64,000 nt of DNA, from the NCBI RefSeq assembly GCF_003336205.1, contig NZ_QPIE01000002.1, positions 248,001 through 312,000 on the forward strand. The letters run 5' to 3'. Shown piece after piece: positions 25,251-35,376 of the stretch. Position 1 is the first letter of the stretch. Every line of letters starts with the position of its first letter. A model generated the notes under the pieces. The model searched no databases. It saw nothing but the letters and a program-made list of their open reading frames with translations, and had not been told where the DNA came from. The position numbers and the translations under genes were made by a program. This DNA is from Chryseobacterium lacus. Lineage in GTDB: Bacteria > Bacteroidota > Bacteroidia > Flavobacteriales > Weeksellaceae.

Positions 25251-25283
25251 CTTATTTTTTATAGTGATCAAAAATAAAATAAA

Positions 25284-27185
25284 TTATTCTTTTATAAACT
25301 TAGAAGTGAATTCTGTGCCCTTATTATCTTTGTAGATTAACATATAAGTGCCTTTAGAGAGTTGGCCAATGAATATTTTATTATCTTTAAGCGTTTCCTG
25401 ATGAATTATTCTTCCTGTAAGATCTAAAATAGAAATTTTCGCTCCACTATTTTTATTTATATATAATACGTTCTTAGCTGGATTGGGATACAGCTTTATC
25501 TCCTCACTTTTATCAGTATCCTGCACAGATAAAGATGCTACATTATCGCCTGTAACAATTAAACTATAATTCTGATTTCCATTAAACAAAGTTCCTTTAT
25601 GTGTAACAGTAATGGTATATTGTCCTACAGGGTTTGGAATGTCCACTCGTTCAAAATTATCTACATCGTTGGTTGAATTATTGGTGGCCAAACCGGAAGG
25701 ATTCGTCATTCCTTGTAGTTTCCAAGGATAAAAAACAGTACCTGTGCTTGAAGTTACTTTCACATCTAAATCGTTTACCAGATATTTTGTAGTTGGATCG
25801 ACAACACCATTATTTTGACCTAAGAAGGCTGGATCTGTCCATGAAATAGAAACTTTCAATGGCTGAGTACCATTAGAAGTGATAACTTTGGTGAATACTG
25901 CTCCATTATTGAGAGTGTTCTCTTCTATTATACTTCTATTAGCGCTCATGTTTTTATTAGCAATTGCCATGGCAGCACGTTGTGCGTTGACTAATCCCCA
26001 ACCAGCCTCATAATCTGGTCCATCTGCAAAACCATATTCGTCTGCGGTATGCAAAATCAAACCTTTCGCTGTGGAAGATTTCATAAAAGACGAATAAAGC
26101 TGATTATAATATTGCTGAAGCAACAAAACAACTCCTGTTATACCAGGAGAAGCCATTGATGTCCCTTGTAGGGTTGCATACCATGTATCACTATTACTAT
26201 AAGTTGATCTGACCCCTACACCTTTCGTTGCAATATCAGGCTTTATTCTTCCGTCATCTGAAGGCCCCCAACTGCTGAAATTAGACATTACCACGCTACC
26301 GGGACCATTATAATTTAACACTTCATTTACTGCGGCCACCGTCAAAATGTTCTTTGCATTTCCATGGCCAAAGATCATATCATAGCCCCCTTTATTTGCA
26401 ATCTGAGTGGACCCTGGTGCTGTGTTTTCATTTCTGTCATTGCCGGCAGAAAAAACCGGTAAATAGTAAGGATTATTAAAAGTAATCTGATCAACTTGTC
26501 TTGCTCTACTGTCATAAGCCCCATAAAACCAAAGTGAGCCAAGAGCTCCCATTCCATAGGAATGATTAGAGGCTAGCATACTTGTAGCTTCATCTAACAT
26601 TTCGTTTAAATCATCCGCCCAATCGTATGCTACGACATTTGAGTTAAAAGCAATTCCCCGAGCCGTCGCATCGATTCCTTGTGCCGCAACGGTTCCTGCA
26701 ACATGGGTTGCATGACTGGAAACTCCAGTCAAATCCATATTAAGAATTTTACTAAAACCTCCAACCATAAATTCCTGATGTGTTGCACGCACAGTACCTC
26801 CGTCCCACACTCCGCCAATCATACCTTGCCCTTGAATATTAAGTCCTAAACTTCCGCCACTATATAAAGTGTTAGCTCGTGCCGTTATCGCTGCACCAAA
26901 ATTATGGGTTTTAGCATATATTTTCTCGCCATTAGGGAGCACGTCCATCAGTTCTTTTTTTCCGAAACCGTCATCGGTAGTTTCGACTTTTGAAATTTGA
27001 GGATTGCTTTTCAGATAGGCGTCTAATCTTAACTTTCTTTGCTGTTCTTCTTTTTGTAATTCTTTTGCTAAGACTGCATTCGCTTCTTTGTTGGAAAAAG
27101 AAGCCAATTTTCGTTTTTCCTCAGCAGTCTGAGAAAATGCGAAGAAAGGGAGTAACAGCAAAAGTGGTAAAACTTTAATTTTCAT
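25284..27185 (-). CDS. Secreted subtilisin-like (S8) protease with T9SS type A signal
   Basis: This 633-residue protein has a signal peptide (MKIKVLPLLLLLPFFAFSQ), a propeptide region and an S8 protease domain. Catalytic D128 (GGVWDGG), H158 (SSHATHVAGT), oxyanion N249 (SAGND) and S343 (GTSMASPG) are present. The usual HGTH is HATH here. A beta-rich P-domain-like part follows, then a C-terminal sorting domain from about 555 (LYPNPAKNVLYI to GTYMLIYKD...SKFIKE) for type IX secretion. The ATG at 27185 gives the signal peptide; an ATG 27 bases upstream is less likely. It lies just ahead of susC and probably feeds it. Confidence 0.92.
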   Translation of the reverse strand: MKIKVLPLLLLLPFFAFSQTAEEKRKLASFSNKEANAVLAKELQKEEQQRKLRLDAYLKSNPQISKVETTDDGFGKKELMDVLPNGEKIYAKTHNFGAAITARANTLYSGGSLGLNIQGQGMIGGVWDGGTVRATHQEFMVGGFSKILNMDLTGVSSHATHVAGTVAAQGIDATARGIAFNSNVVAYDWADDLNEMLDEATSMLASNHSYGMGALGSLWFYGAYDSRARQVDQITFNNPYYLPVFSAGNDRNENTAPGSTQIANKGGYDMIFGHGNAKNILTVAAVNEVLNYNGPGSVVMSNFSSWGPSDDGRIKPDIATKGVGVRSTYSNSDTWYATLQGTSMASPGITGVVLLLQQYYNQLYSSFMKSSTAKGLILHTADEYGFADGPDYEAGWGLVNAQRAAMAIANKNMSANRSIIEENTLNNGAVFTKVITSNGTQPLKVSISWTDPAFLGQNNGVVDPTTKYLVNDLDVKVTSSTGTVFYPWKLQGMTNPSGLATNNSTNDVDNFERVDIPNPVGQYTITVTHKGTLFNGNQNYSLIVTGDNVASLSVQDTDKSEEIKLYPNPAKNVLYINKNSGAKISILDLTGRIIHQETLKDNKIFIGQLSKGTYMLIYKDNKGTEFTSKFIKE

Positions 27186-27250
27186 TTCTTTAAAATTGCA
27201 TTTTTTTTTCAATTATCTATTTTAGCAGGTAAATATATAAAAAAAATGAA

Positions 27251-30055
27251 TTACTTCAATTTTTTCTTTACTGCTACTTCTTCGTACACTTCCAGAATAT
27301 CGCCGATCTGAATATCATTATATCCTTTAATGTTCAGGCCACATTCGTATCCTTTTGTTACTTCTTTGACATCATCTTTGAAACGTTTCAAACTTTCTAG
27401 TTCTCCATCATGTTTCACAATACCGTCGCGCAGAAGCCTGATTTTTGAATTTCTCGTCACTTTTCCTGTAAGAACCATACATCCTGCAATAGATCCGATT
27501 TTGGAAATTTTAAATACCTCACGGATTTCTACATTACCAATCACCTGTTCTTTGATTTCCGGAGAAAGCATTCCTTCCATTGCTTCTTTTACTTCTTCAA
27601 TGGCGGCATAAATTACAGAATAAGTTCTGATTTCAATCTCTTCTTTATCTGCAAGATCTTTTGCATTCGCACCCGCTCTTACATTAAATCCGATAATAAT
27701 AGCATCTGATGCAGTGGCAAGGTTAACATCGGATTCGGTAATCGGCCCTACACCCTGATGTAGAATATTCACACTGATTTCTTCTGTAGAAAGCCTTTGC
27801 AGCTGATCTGACAATGCTTCTACGGAACCATCCACGTCGCCTTTCAAGATAATATTCAGTTCTTTAAATTCTCCTAATGCAATTCTTCTTCCCAGTTCTT
27901 CGAGAGTTGTATGCTTCTTAGTTCTAATGGAAAGTTCACGTTGAAGTTGGCCTCTCTTCACCGCTATGGCTTTTGCCTCGCTTTCTTCTCCAAAAACACG
28001 GAATTTGTCTCCGGCTGTTGGCGCACCGTCCAATCCAAGAATAGTAACGGGAATTGAAGGACCGGCTTCTTTCAGGTTTTTCCCTCTTTCATCCAGCATT
28101 GCTTTCACTTTTCCGTGGTTTTTACCTGCAAGCAGATAATCGCCAACACGAAGGGTTCCGTTTTGAACTAACAACGTAGTAACATATCCTCTGCCTTTAT
28201 CAAGGGATGCTTCAATTACAGTACCCACTGCATCTCGATCAGGATTGGCTTTCAGTTCGAGCATTTCTGCCTGAAGAAGTACTTTCTCCAAAAGCTGATC
28301 AACATTATTACCAAATTTTGCGGAAATTTCCTGAGACTGGACATTTCCTCCCCACTCCTCTACCAGAACGTTCATCGCAGAAAGCTGCTCTCTGATTTTG
28401 TCAGGATTCGCTGTAGGCTTATCGACTTTATTTAATGCAATAATCATGGGAACACCTGCAGCCTGAGCGTGAGCAATCGCTTCTTTGGTTTGTGGCATCA
28501 CATCATCGTCGGCTGCAATTACAATAATTACAATATCTGTGATCTGGGCACCTCTGGCTCTCATCGCTGTAAAGGCTTCGTGACCCGGAGTATCTAAGAA
28601 AGTGATTCTTTGCCCTTTTTCTAGTTTAACATTATAGGCACCAATATGCTGAGTAATTCCTCCGGATTCTCCTGCTATGACATTGGTTTTTCTGATATAA
28701 TCCAGCAAAGATGTTTTACCATGATCCACGTGTCCCATTACCGTTACAATAGGTGCTCGAGGTTCTAAATCTTCTGCTGCATCTTCTGTTTCTTCCAGTT
28801 CTTCTTCAAGATCTGCATCCTGAAACTCAATTTTATACCCGAATTCATCTGCGACTAATAATAATGTATCGGCTTCCAGACGTTGGTTCATAGTAACCAT
28901 AACGCCAAGTGAGAAACATACGGAAATCACTTCGGTAGGGTTCACGTTCATCAAACTGGCCAATTCTCCAACGGTAATAAACTCGGTGACTTTCAGCGTT
29001 CTATCCTGAGCATCTATTTCTTGTTGGATTTCGTCTTGTTCTCTGCGGTATACTCTTTTTTCTTTTCTGTATTTAGCACCTTTGGATTTTCCACCTTTAC
29101 TGGTCAGTTTTTCCAGCGTTTCGCGGATTTGGTTTTTCACCTGCTCATCAGTCAGTTCCACAGGCATTACCCTTTCTCCTCTTCTGCCAACAGGTTTTTT
29201 GTTGCCCCGGTTGCCACCCTGATTGTTTCCTGCACCTTGTGGGCGCGGGCCACCTTGTCCCTGTTGCGGACGTTGGCCACCTTGTTGGTTTCCACTGCCT
29301 GCTTGTCCGGTAGCTGGTTTTTCGATCCTTTTCCTTTTCTTCTTTTTATCTGCAGCAGATTTAGATTTATCCTTAAACTGAGACAAATCCACTGTTTGCT
29401 TTAGAATTTTTGGCCCGTCGAGTTTCTGATAAACTGTTTTTAGAACATCTGGATCTGGCTTGTCAAATTCCACTTGGGTTATTTCATCAGATTTCGGCTT
29501 TGCCGGTTCAGCTTTTGGTTGTTCAGGAGCGGGCTTTGGTTTTTCTTCCACTTTTTTGGTTTCGGGCTGTGGTTTTTGTTTTTTAGGAGCCGGCTTGGGC
29601 TTGTTGGTTTCGAGTTGGGAAAGGTCTATTTTGTCCAGAACTTTCAGTTCGGGTTTTTCCTCAGCTTCAGCTTTTATGATCTCAGGTTCTTTCGGAAGCT
29701 CCTGCACTGGCGCGGCGGGTTCTTCCATTACCGGCTCTGGTTTTTTAGGTTCCAAATCAATTTTTCCTAAAATTTTAGTTTCAGGTCTTTCTGATTTGGC
29801 TTTTATTACTTCTGGTTTGTTGTCTTCTATCACTAGTTTTTCTTCCGGTACTTTTGTGATAACAACTTCCTGTGAAGCTTTCCTTTGTTCGCCATCTTTG
29901 GCAAACTCGGCTTCCAGGACATCATATGCCGCTGCTTCCAGTTGAGCGTTGGGGTTTGCATCTACTTCAAATCCTTTGCTCTGCAGAAATTCTACGAGTC
30001 TGGACATTGAAATATTAAATTCCTTTACCGCTTTATTTAATCTAATTTTTGGCAT
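27251..30055 (-). CDS. infB: Translation initiation factor IF-2
   Basis: This 934-residue GTPase places initiator tRNA on the ribosome. The N-terminal 330 residues are low-complexity (Lys, Pro, Glu, then Gly/Gln-rich), with three copies of a short hydrophobic motif of the type ILxKIDL (95-101, 139-145, 217-224). The G domain has [10 protein letters not shown] (441-450), DTPGHEAF and NKVDKP. The C-terminal domains II-IV are complete. It follows nusA by 68 bases in the rimP-nusA-infB operon. Confidence 0.98.
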   Translation of the reverse strand: MPKIRLNKAVKEFNISMSRLVEFLQSKGFEVDANPNAQLEAAAYDVLEAEFAKDGEQRKASQEVVITKVPEEKLVIEDNKPEVIKAKSERPETKILGKIDLEPKKPEPVMEEPAAPVQELPKEPEIIKAEAEEKPELKVLDKIDLSQLETNKPKPAPKKQKPQPETKKVEEKPKPAPEQPKAEPAKPKSDEITQVEFDKPDPDVLKTVYQKLDGPKILKQTVDLSQFKDKSKSAADKKKKRKRIEKPATGQAGSGNQQGGQRPQQGQGGPRPQGAGNNQGGNRGNKKPVGRRGERVMPVELTDEQVKNQIRETLEKLTSKGGKSKGAKYRKEKRVYRREQDEIQQEIDAQDRTLKVTEFITVGELASLMNVNPTEVISVCFSLGVMVTMNQRLEADTLLLVADEFGYKIEFQDADLEEELEETEDAAEDLEPRAPIVTVMGHVDHGKTSLLDYIRKTNVIAGESGGITQHIGAYNVKLEKGQRITFLDTPGHEAFTAMRARGAQITDIVIIVIAADDDVMPQTKEAIAHAQAAGVPMIIALNKVDKPTANPDKIREQLSAMNVLVEEWGGNVQSQEISAKFGNNVDQLLEKVLLQAEMLELKANPDRDAVGTVIEASLDKGRGYVTTLLVQNGTLRVGDYLLAGKNHGKVKAMLDERGKNLKEAGPSIPVTILGLDGAPTAGDKFRVFGEESEAKAIAVKRGQLQRELSIRTKKHTTLEELGRRIALGEFKELNIILKGDVDGSVEALSDQLQRLSTEEISVNILHQGVGPITESDVNLATASDAIIIGFNVRAGANAKDLADKEEIEIRTYSVIYAAIEEVKEAMEGMLSPEIKEQVIGNVEIREVFKISKIGSIAGCMVLTGKVTRNSKIRLLRDGIVKHDGELESLKRFKDDVKEVTKGYECGLNIKGYNDIQIGDILEVYEEVAVKKKLK

Positions 30056-30123
30056 GTAAAATAGTTGCTTTTTAAAAATATTAATTTTATATCAGGATTT
30101 GGTTTTTTGGTTTAATGAGGATA

Positions 30124-31359
30124 TTATGATTCCAATTCTTCTTTTAAAATCTGTTTTACTTCATCAATTTGTTCTTCTTCCAAATCAACAAGATTCAGAA
30201 GGGCTTCGGTATCTTTATCCAATACACTTCTTGCCGTATTCAATCCTACTTTTTTGAATTCTTCGATGACCCACTCTTCGATTTCATCTTTGAATTCGTT
30301 CAATTCGACATCGTCATCTTCGCTGGTTTCTCTGTACACGTCTATTTCAAGACCGGTAAGCCAGGAAGCAAGTTTGATGTTCTGCCCTTGTTTACCGATC
30401 ACCTTTGAAATTTCCTCTACCGGAGTATACACCATGGCGTACTGCTGCTCTGTATTCAGATCTATTTTATTAATCGTCACATTACCCAAAGCTCTTTTTA
30501 CTAAAATTTCGGGGTTTTTGGACCACTGAATAACATCGATATTTTCATTTCTCAATTCTCTTACTACACCGTGAATCCGCGAACCTTTCACGCCTACGCA
30601 GGCTCCTACCGGATCGATACGGTCATCATACGCATCTACTGCAATTTTCGCTTTTTCGCCCGGAATACGGACTACTTTCTTCAGCATAATGGTTCCATCC
30701 TGAATTTCAGGAATTTCCAGCTCCAACAATTTTTCCAAAAATCTTGGCGAAGTTCTGGAAACAATAATCTGCGGTTTGGCTCCTTTAAAATCAACAGAAT
30801 CCACAATAGCTCTGATGCTTTCTCCTTTTTTAAAAAAATCTGATGGAATCTGATTTTCTTTCGGCAGAATAAATTCGTTGTCATCATCATCCAGCAAAAT
30901 TGCATGTTGCTTTCTAATATGGTGAACTTCTCCGATTACTATTTCTCCAATTTTATCGCGAAACTGATCATACAACATTGCGTTGTTATGTTCCTGAAGT
31001 TTTGTTGCCAAAATCTGCTTCAAGGTAAGAACATTTCTTCTTCCCAACTGTGCGATCGGAATTTCTACGGTATAATCTTCTCCCACTTCAAAGGTAGGGT
31101 CTATTTTCTTGGCTTCTGCTATTTCAATTTCCAGATCATCATCTTCGGACATGCCGTCTTCTACAATGGTTTTATTCAGAAATATCTGAAAATCACCTTT
31201 ATCAGGGTTTACAATCACATCAAAATGATCGTCGGAATCGTATCTTTTTCTTAAAAGCGTTTTAAGCGAGTCTTCTATGATTGCCATTAAATCAATCTTA
31301 CTGATGCTTTTCTCGTCTTTAAAATCGCCAAACGCTTCTATTAACGCTAAACTGTCCAT
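30124..31359 (-). CDS. nusA: Transcription termination/antitermination protein NusA
   Basis: This 411-residue protein has the NusA N-terminal domain (ALIEAFGDFKDEKSISK), an S1 domain and two KH domains (VGACVGVKGSRIHGVVREL and IGKQGQNIKLASWL). An acidic C-terminal region follows. It lacks the C-terminal acidic repeats of the longer E. coli protein (495 residues). NusA modulates pausing and termination. It starts 43 bases after rimP and precedes infB. Confidence 0.98.
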   Translation of the reverse strand: MDSLALIEAFGDFKDEKSISKIDLMAIIEDSLKTLLRKRYDSDDHFDVIVNPDKGDFQIFLNKTIVEDGMSEDDDLEIEIAEAKKIDPTFEVGEDYTVEIPIAQLGRRNVLTLKQILATKLQEHNNAMLYDQFRDKIGEIVIGEVHHIRKQHAILLDDDDNEFILPKENQIPSDFFKKGESIRAIVDSVDFKGAKPQIIVSRTSPRFLEKLLELEIPEIQDGTIMLKKVVRIPGEKAKIAVDAYDDRIDPVGACVGVKGSRIHGVVRELRNENIDVIQWSKNPEILVKRALGNVTINKIDLNTEQQYAMVYTPVEEISKVIGKQGQNIKLASWLTGLEIDVYRETSEDDDVELNEFKDEIEEWVIEEFKKVGLNTARSVLDKDTEALLNLVDLEEEQIDEVKQILKEELES

Positions 31360-31402
31360 TCGTTATTTATGTATTAAATTATCTTTTTAAACCGTAGTAG
31401 GC

Positions 31403-31876
31403 TTAAAATTTTATTGTTACTAATGCTTTCTTTATATCTTGGAATTGGATGATTTTCTCTTCCTCGACATCTATTTTTCCTTTTCCTATTTCTTTTGGCT
31501 TGCGGTAGCGTAATAGTAAAGTAATACTATCCTCCTCCACTTTTGTAAGTTCACCTTCTATTCTGGTATCATTCTGCAACAAAATATCCAAAGATCTTCC
31601 AATGTTTTTTTTGAATTGTCTCGGCATCGAAAGTGGCTCACTGAGTCCTGCCGACATTACCTGTAGACTGAAATCATGCGCTTCTCTGTCCATATTGAAT
31701 TCAACAGCTCTGCTGGCATCCAGACAATCCTGCAGTGTAACGCCTTCATCTCCGTCCAGTATTATCGTTACATCATCGTTAGCAGAAATCTTCAGATCTA
31801 TGAGGAACAAATCTTCCCTGTTTTTCAGAAAATCCTCCAGCAATCGTTCTATTTTATTTTTGAATTCCATATCCAC
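31403..31876 (-). CDS. rimP: Ribosome maturation factor RimP
   Basis: This 157-residue protein helps mature the 30S subunit. It shows the RimP core VTIILDGDEGVTLQDCLDASR (here with ILDGDEGVTL as key part) and LQVMSAGLSEPL, followed by the Sm-like C-terminal domain. A second ATG six bases inside (31870) is an alternative start. It heads the conserved rimP-nusA-infB operon. Its leader carries a terminator-like hairpin, see the separate entry. Confidence 0.95.
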   Translation of the reverse strand: MDMEFKNKIERLLEDFLKNREDLFLIDLKISANDDVTIILDGDEGVTLQDCLDASRAVEFNMDREAHDFSLQVMSAGLSEPLSMPRQFKKNIGRSLDILLQNDTRIEGELTKVEEDSITLLLRYRKPKEIGKGKIDVEEEKIIQFQDIKKALVTIKF

Positions 31877-31892
31877 CTCAAATATTGTTACG

Positions 31893-31919
31893 AAAAAAGG
31901 CTTTCTTGCGAAGCCTTTT
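31893..31919 (-). promoter_or_regulatory. Terminator-like hairpin in the rimP leader
   Basis: On the minus strand AAAAGGCTT (31919-31911) pairs with AAGCCTTTT (31903-31895) over a 7-base loop, and T continues to 31893. It lies between the promoter and rimP, with no minus-strand gene upstream that it could end, so it may be an attenuator. Confidence 0.5.
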
Positions 31920-31940
31920 CATTTATCCCGTAATCAGCTG

Positions 31941-31970
31941 CAAATATACGATAATTTTTCTGCCATCAAA
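31941..31970 (-). promoter_or_regulatory. Promoter of rimP-nusA-infB
   Basis: On the minus strand TTTG (31967-31970), an 18-base spacer and TATATTTG (31941-31948) match the Bacteroidota promoter. The leader to rimP would be about 55-60 bases. Confidence 0.7.
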
Positions 31971-32065
31971 AAAATCGAGGGTTTAACTGCTGTTTTACAT
32001 GCAGATTATCCGAACATTAGTCCAATTTACCTGAAAACCGGCATAAGTTGTAATTCATTTTTTAG

Positions 32066-32073
32066 TAATTTTG
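32066..32073 (+). promoter_or_regulatory. ugd: -7 element of the ugd promoter
   Basis: TAATTTTG matches TAnnTTTG and lies 25 bases before ugd. No well-spaced -33 partner is visible. Confidence 0.45.
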
Positions 32074-32098
32074 CGCCTTTAAAGTTAGGTTTGTAAAA

Positions 32099-33412
32099 AT
32101 GAATATCACCATCGTAGGAACAGGATATGTAGGTCTGGTTACGGGAACTACCTTAGCAGAATTGGGAAATTCGGTGTATTGTGTGGATGTAGATGCGTCC
32201 AAAATCGCAAAAATGAAAAACGGCATTGTTCCCATTTATGAACCCGGCCTCGAAGAAATGTTTCTGAGGAATATTCAGGCAGACAGGCTTCATTTCACCA
32301 CCGAACTTTCCGAAGCCATCGATAAAAGTGAGGTTATTTACCTTGCTCTTCCTACACCTCCGGGCGAAGATGGTTCTGCAGATCTTTCTTATGTGTTAGG
32401 TGTAGCGGAGCAAATTGGATCACTGATGACCAATTACAAAGTGATTGTTAATAAATCAACGGTTCCAGTGGGAACCGCAGATAAAGTTCGGGAAGTTCTC
32501 CTCTCAAAGACAAATTCACCCTTCGATGTGGTATCGAATCCCGAATTTCTGCGCGAAGGTTTTGCTGTGGAAGACGCGATGAATCCTGCTCGTGTTGTAG
32601 TAGGCAGCACTTCCGAAAGAGCAAAAGAAATTATGTCCAAAATTTATCAACCGTTTACCAATACGGGCATTCCGATTATTTTCATGGATGAAAAATCATC
32701 TGAACTCACTAAATATGCTGCTAATTCTTTTCTTGCCGTGAAAATTACGTTCATGAATGAAATTGCAAATTATTGTGAAAAAGTGGGTGCAGATGTAGAT
32801 CATGTTCGACTTGGAATGGGAAGTGACGACAGAATCGGGCATCGGTTTTTATTTCCGGGAATAGGATATGGAGGAAGTTGCTTTCCGAAAGATGTGAAAG
32901 CATTGATAAAATCAGGCAAAAATGAAAATTATGATTTTAAAATTCTGGAAGCAACAGAAAAAGTAAATCAAAAACAGAAAGTTATTCTGGCAGAAGAAAT
33001 CGATGATTATTTTGATGGCCAACTTCAAGACCTTAAAATTGCAGTTTGGGGATTAGCTTTCAAAGCGAGTACTGATGATATTCGGGAAGCTTCTTCTTTG
33101 GACAATATTCGTATTTTTCTGGAAAGAGGAGCTAAAGTAATTGCCTATGACACAGTGGCGGAAGAAAATGTACGCAAAATTTTAGGCGATCAAATTGAAT
33201 ATGCAAAGGATATGTACACTGCACTGGAAGGTGCCGATTGTTTGTTAATCGCCACAGAATGGCCGGAATTCAAAAATCCGAATTTTAAACTGATGGCAGA
33301 AAAGTTAAAAAACAAAGTTATATTTGACGGCAGAAATATGTTTCCGTTAGAACTTGCGGAACAAAACGGATTCTATTATAAATCTATCGGAAGAAAAACT
33401 ATAACACCTTGA
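32099..33412 (+). CDS. ugd: UDP-glucose 6-dehydrogenase
   Basis: This 437-residue enzyme oxidises UDP-glucose to UDP-glucuronate for surface polysaccharides. It has the NAD-binding GTGYVGLVTG (7-16), substrate-binding NPEFLREG (148-154 region), TKYAANSFLAVKITFMNEIA and the catalytic C261 in GYGGSCFPKD. UDP-GlcDH and UDP-ManNAc dehydrogenase are related; the GSCFPKD form and context favour UDP-glucose. It overlaps or abuts rfbB, which starts 2 bases after its stop. Confidence 0.95.
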   Translation: MNITIVGTGYVGLVTGTTLAELGNSVYCVDVDASKIAKMKNGIVPIYEPGLEEMFLRNIQADRLHFTTELSEAIDKSEVIYLALPTPPGEDGSADLSYVLGVAEQIGSLMTNYKVIVNKSTVPVGTADKVREVLLSKTNSPFDVVSNPEFLREGFAVEDAMNPARVVVGSTSERAKEIMSKIYQPFTNTGIPIIFMDEKSSELTKYAANSFLAVKITFMNEIANYCEKVGADVDHVRLGMGSDDRIGHRFLFPGIGYGGSCFPKDVKALIKSGKNENYDFKILEATEKVNQKQKVILAEEIDDYFDGQLQDLKIAVWGLAFKASTDDIREASSLDNIRIFLERGAKVIAYDTVAEENVRKILGDQIEYAKDMYTALEGADCLLIATEWPEFKNPNFKLMAEKLKNKVIFDGRNMFPLELAEQNGFYYKSIGRKTITP

Positions 33413-33414
33413 TT

Positions 33415-34497
33415 ATGAGAAACATCATCATCACCGGCGGTGCCGGATTTATTGGCTCGCACGTGGTGAGGGAGTTTGTAAAAAATCTCCCCCAAACCAA
33501 TATTATCAATCTGGATGCGCTTACCTACGCAGGAAATCTGGAAAACCTGAAGGATATCGAAAACGAACCCAATTATTTTTTCGAAAAAGCCGATATCACC
33601 AAACCGGAAGAATTAAAAGCCATTTTTGAAAAATATCAGCCCGAAGCTATTGTTCATCTGGCAGCAGAATCGCACGTTGACAGAAGTATTACTGATCCCA
33701 ACGCATTCATCAACACGAATGTAAACGGAACTGCGAATCTTCTGAATCTTTGCAGAGAATTCTGGCCGCTGAATCCTGAGCATCAACACGGGAATTTCCC
33801 CAATGAAAAACGGACAAATCTTTTTTATCATGTTTCCACGGATGAAGTGTACGGAGCTTTGGGCGAAACGGGATTCTTTACAGAGGAAACTCCGTACGAT
33901 CCGAAATCACCGTATTCCGCAAGTAAAGCTGCTTCCGATCATTTGGTGAGAGCTTACGGAAATACGTACGGAATGCCTTTCATCATTTCCAATTGCTCCA
34001 ATAATTACGGACCAAATCATTTTCCGGAAAAACTGATTCCGCTTTGTATTCATAATATTCTGAACGAAAAACCACTTCCCATTTACGGCGACGGAAAATA
34101 TACCCGTGATTGGCTGTATGTCATTGACCACGCCAAAGCGATTTTCCAGATTTTCCATGAAGCAAAAACCGGAGAAACCTACAACATCGGAGGTTGGAAT
34201 GAATGGCAGAATATCAATCTGGTGAAAGAACTCATCAAGCAAGTTGATGAAAAAACCGGGAAACCGGCAGGTTATTCTGAGAAACTCATTACCTTCGTGA
34301 AAGACCGCCCAGGCCATGACAAACGTTACGCTATTGATGCATCTAAATTAGCAGATGATTTAGGCTGGAAGCCTTCTGTAACTTTTGAGGAAGGACTTTC
34401 CAAAACAATTGATTGGTTTCTGGAGAACAAAGGTTGGCTGGAGAATGTGACGTCCGGCGACTACCAAAAATATTACCATGAACAATATCAAGCTTAA
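33415..34497 (+). CDS. rfbB: dTDP-glucose 4,6-dehydratase
   Basis: This 360-residue short-chain dehydratase makes dTDP-4-keto-6-deoxyglucose on the way to dTDP-rhamnose or related sugars. It has GGAGFIGSH (8-16), STDEVYG with catalytic Asp/Glu, and YSASKAASDH with the catalytic Tyr and Lys. The ATG at 33415 is preferred over an in-frame TTG at 33409 that overlaps the ugd stop. rfbA follows 3 bases after the stop. rfbC and rfbD are not next to it. Confidence 0.95.
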   Translation: MRNIIITGGAGFIGSHVVREFVKNLPQTNIINLDALTYAGNLENLKDIENEPNYFFEKADITKPEELKAIFEKYQPEAIVHLAAESHVDRSITDPNAFINTNVNGTANLLNLCREFWPLNPEHQHGNFPNEKRTNLFYHVSTDEVYGALGETGFFTEETPYDPKSPYSASKAASDHLVRAYGNTYGMPFIISNCSNNYGPNHFPEKLIPLCIHNILNEKPLPIYGDGKYTRDWLYVIDHAKAIFQIFHEAKTGETYNIGGWNEWQNINLVKELIKQVDEKTGKPAGYSEKLITFVKDRPGHDKRYAIDASKLADDLGWKPSVTFEEGLSKTIDWFLENKGWLENVTSGDYQKYYHEQYQA

Positions 34498-34500
34498 AAT

Positions 34501-35361
34501 ATGAAAGGAATTATTTTAGCAGGCGGTTCCGGAACAAGGCTTTTTCCACTTACAATTGCAGTCAGCAAACAGCTGATGCCTGTGTACGATAAACCGATGA
34601 TTTATTATCCGCTTTCCGTGCTTCTGTTGGCAGGAATTCGCGAAATATTGATCATCACAACACCGCATGATCAGGAGGCTTTTAAAAAATTACTCGGTAC
34701 TGGTTCACAGATCGGCTGCCGAATTGAATACAAAGCCCAACCTTCACCGGACGGCCTAGCTCAAGCTTTTATTTTGGGCGAAGAGTTTATTGGTACTGAC
34801 TCAGTAGCGTTGGTATTGGGAGATAATATTTTTTATGGAGCCGGCTTGCCACAGTTATTGGAAAGCAAAACCCATGTTCAGGGTGGTTGCGTATTTGCGT
34901 ATCAGGTTTCAGATCCGGAAAGGTATGGCGTGGTTGAATTTGATGAAAATTTCAAAGCCATTTCCATCGAAGAAAAACCTTCTAAACCGAAATCCAATTA
35001 TGCGGTTCCCGGGTTATATTTTTATGACAATTCTGTAGTGGAATATGCCAAAAATTTAGAGCCATCTCCTCGCGGTGAATTGGAGATTACGGATATCAAC
35101 AAAATATATCTGGAAAAAGGAAATCTGGAGGTGGGCGTCATGTCACGCGGAACAGCCTGGCTGGACACCGGAACTTTCGATTCGCTGCACGAAGCTTCAG
35201 AATTTGTAAAAGTTCTGGAAAAAAGACAAGGTTTTAAAATTTCATGTATCGAAGAAATCGCGTGGCAAAAGGGTTTCATCAACAATGAAGAATTGCTGAC
35301 GGCCGCAGAAAAATACGGAAAAAGTGGATACGGGGAATATCTCCGCAAACTTATGGATTAA
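34501..35361 (+). CDS. rfbA: Glucose-1-phosphate thymidylyltransferase
   Basis: This 286-residue nucleotidyltransferase makes dTDP-glucose from glucose-1-phosphate and dTTP, the step before rfbB. It has the [11 protein letters not shown] nucleotide loop at 8-18, [16 protein letters not shown] (24-39), LGDNIFYG and [20 protein letters not shown]. Length is normal. It is third in the ugd-rfbB-rfbA operon, and the carbonic anhydrase gene follows after only 15 bases. Confidence 0.97.
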   Translation: MKGIILAGGSGTRLFPLTIAVSKQLMPVYDKPMIYYPLSVLLLAGIREILIITTPHDQEAFKKLLGTGSQIGCRIEYKAQPSPDGLAQAFILGEEFIGTDSVALVLGDNIFYGAGLPQLLESKTHVQGGCVFAYQVSDPERYGVVEFDENFKAISIEEKPSKPKSNYAVPGLYFYDNSVVEYAKNLEPSPRGELEITDINKIYLEKGNLEVGVMSRGTAWLDTGTFDSLHEASEFVKVLEKRQGFKISCIEEIAWQKGFINNEELLTAAEKYGKSGYGEYLRKLMD

Positions 35362-35376
35362 AAAAAACAACCGGAA

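Noticed and set aside
29460-29945. Gly/Ser/Phe-rich frames opposite the infB N-terminus
   Set aside because: They are produced by the low-complexity Lys/Pro/Glu codons of IF-2 read backwards.
31602-32096. Plus-strand reading frame covering rimP and its leader
   Set aside because: It runs antisense through rimP and its promoter; no family pattern.
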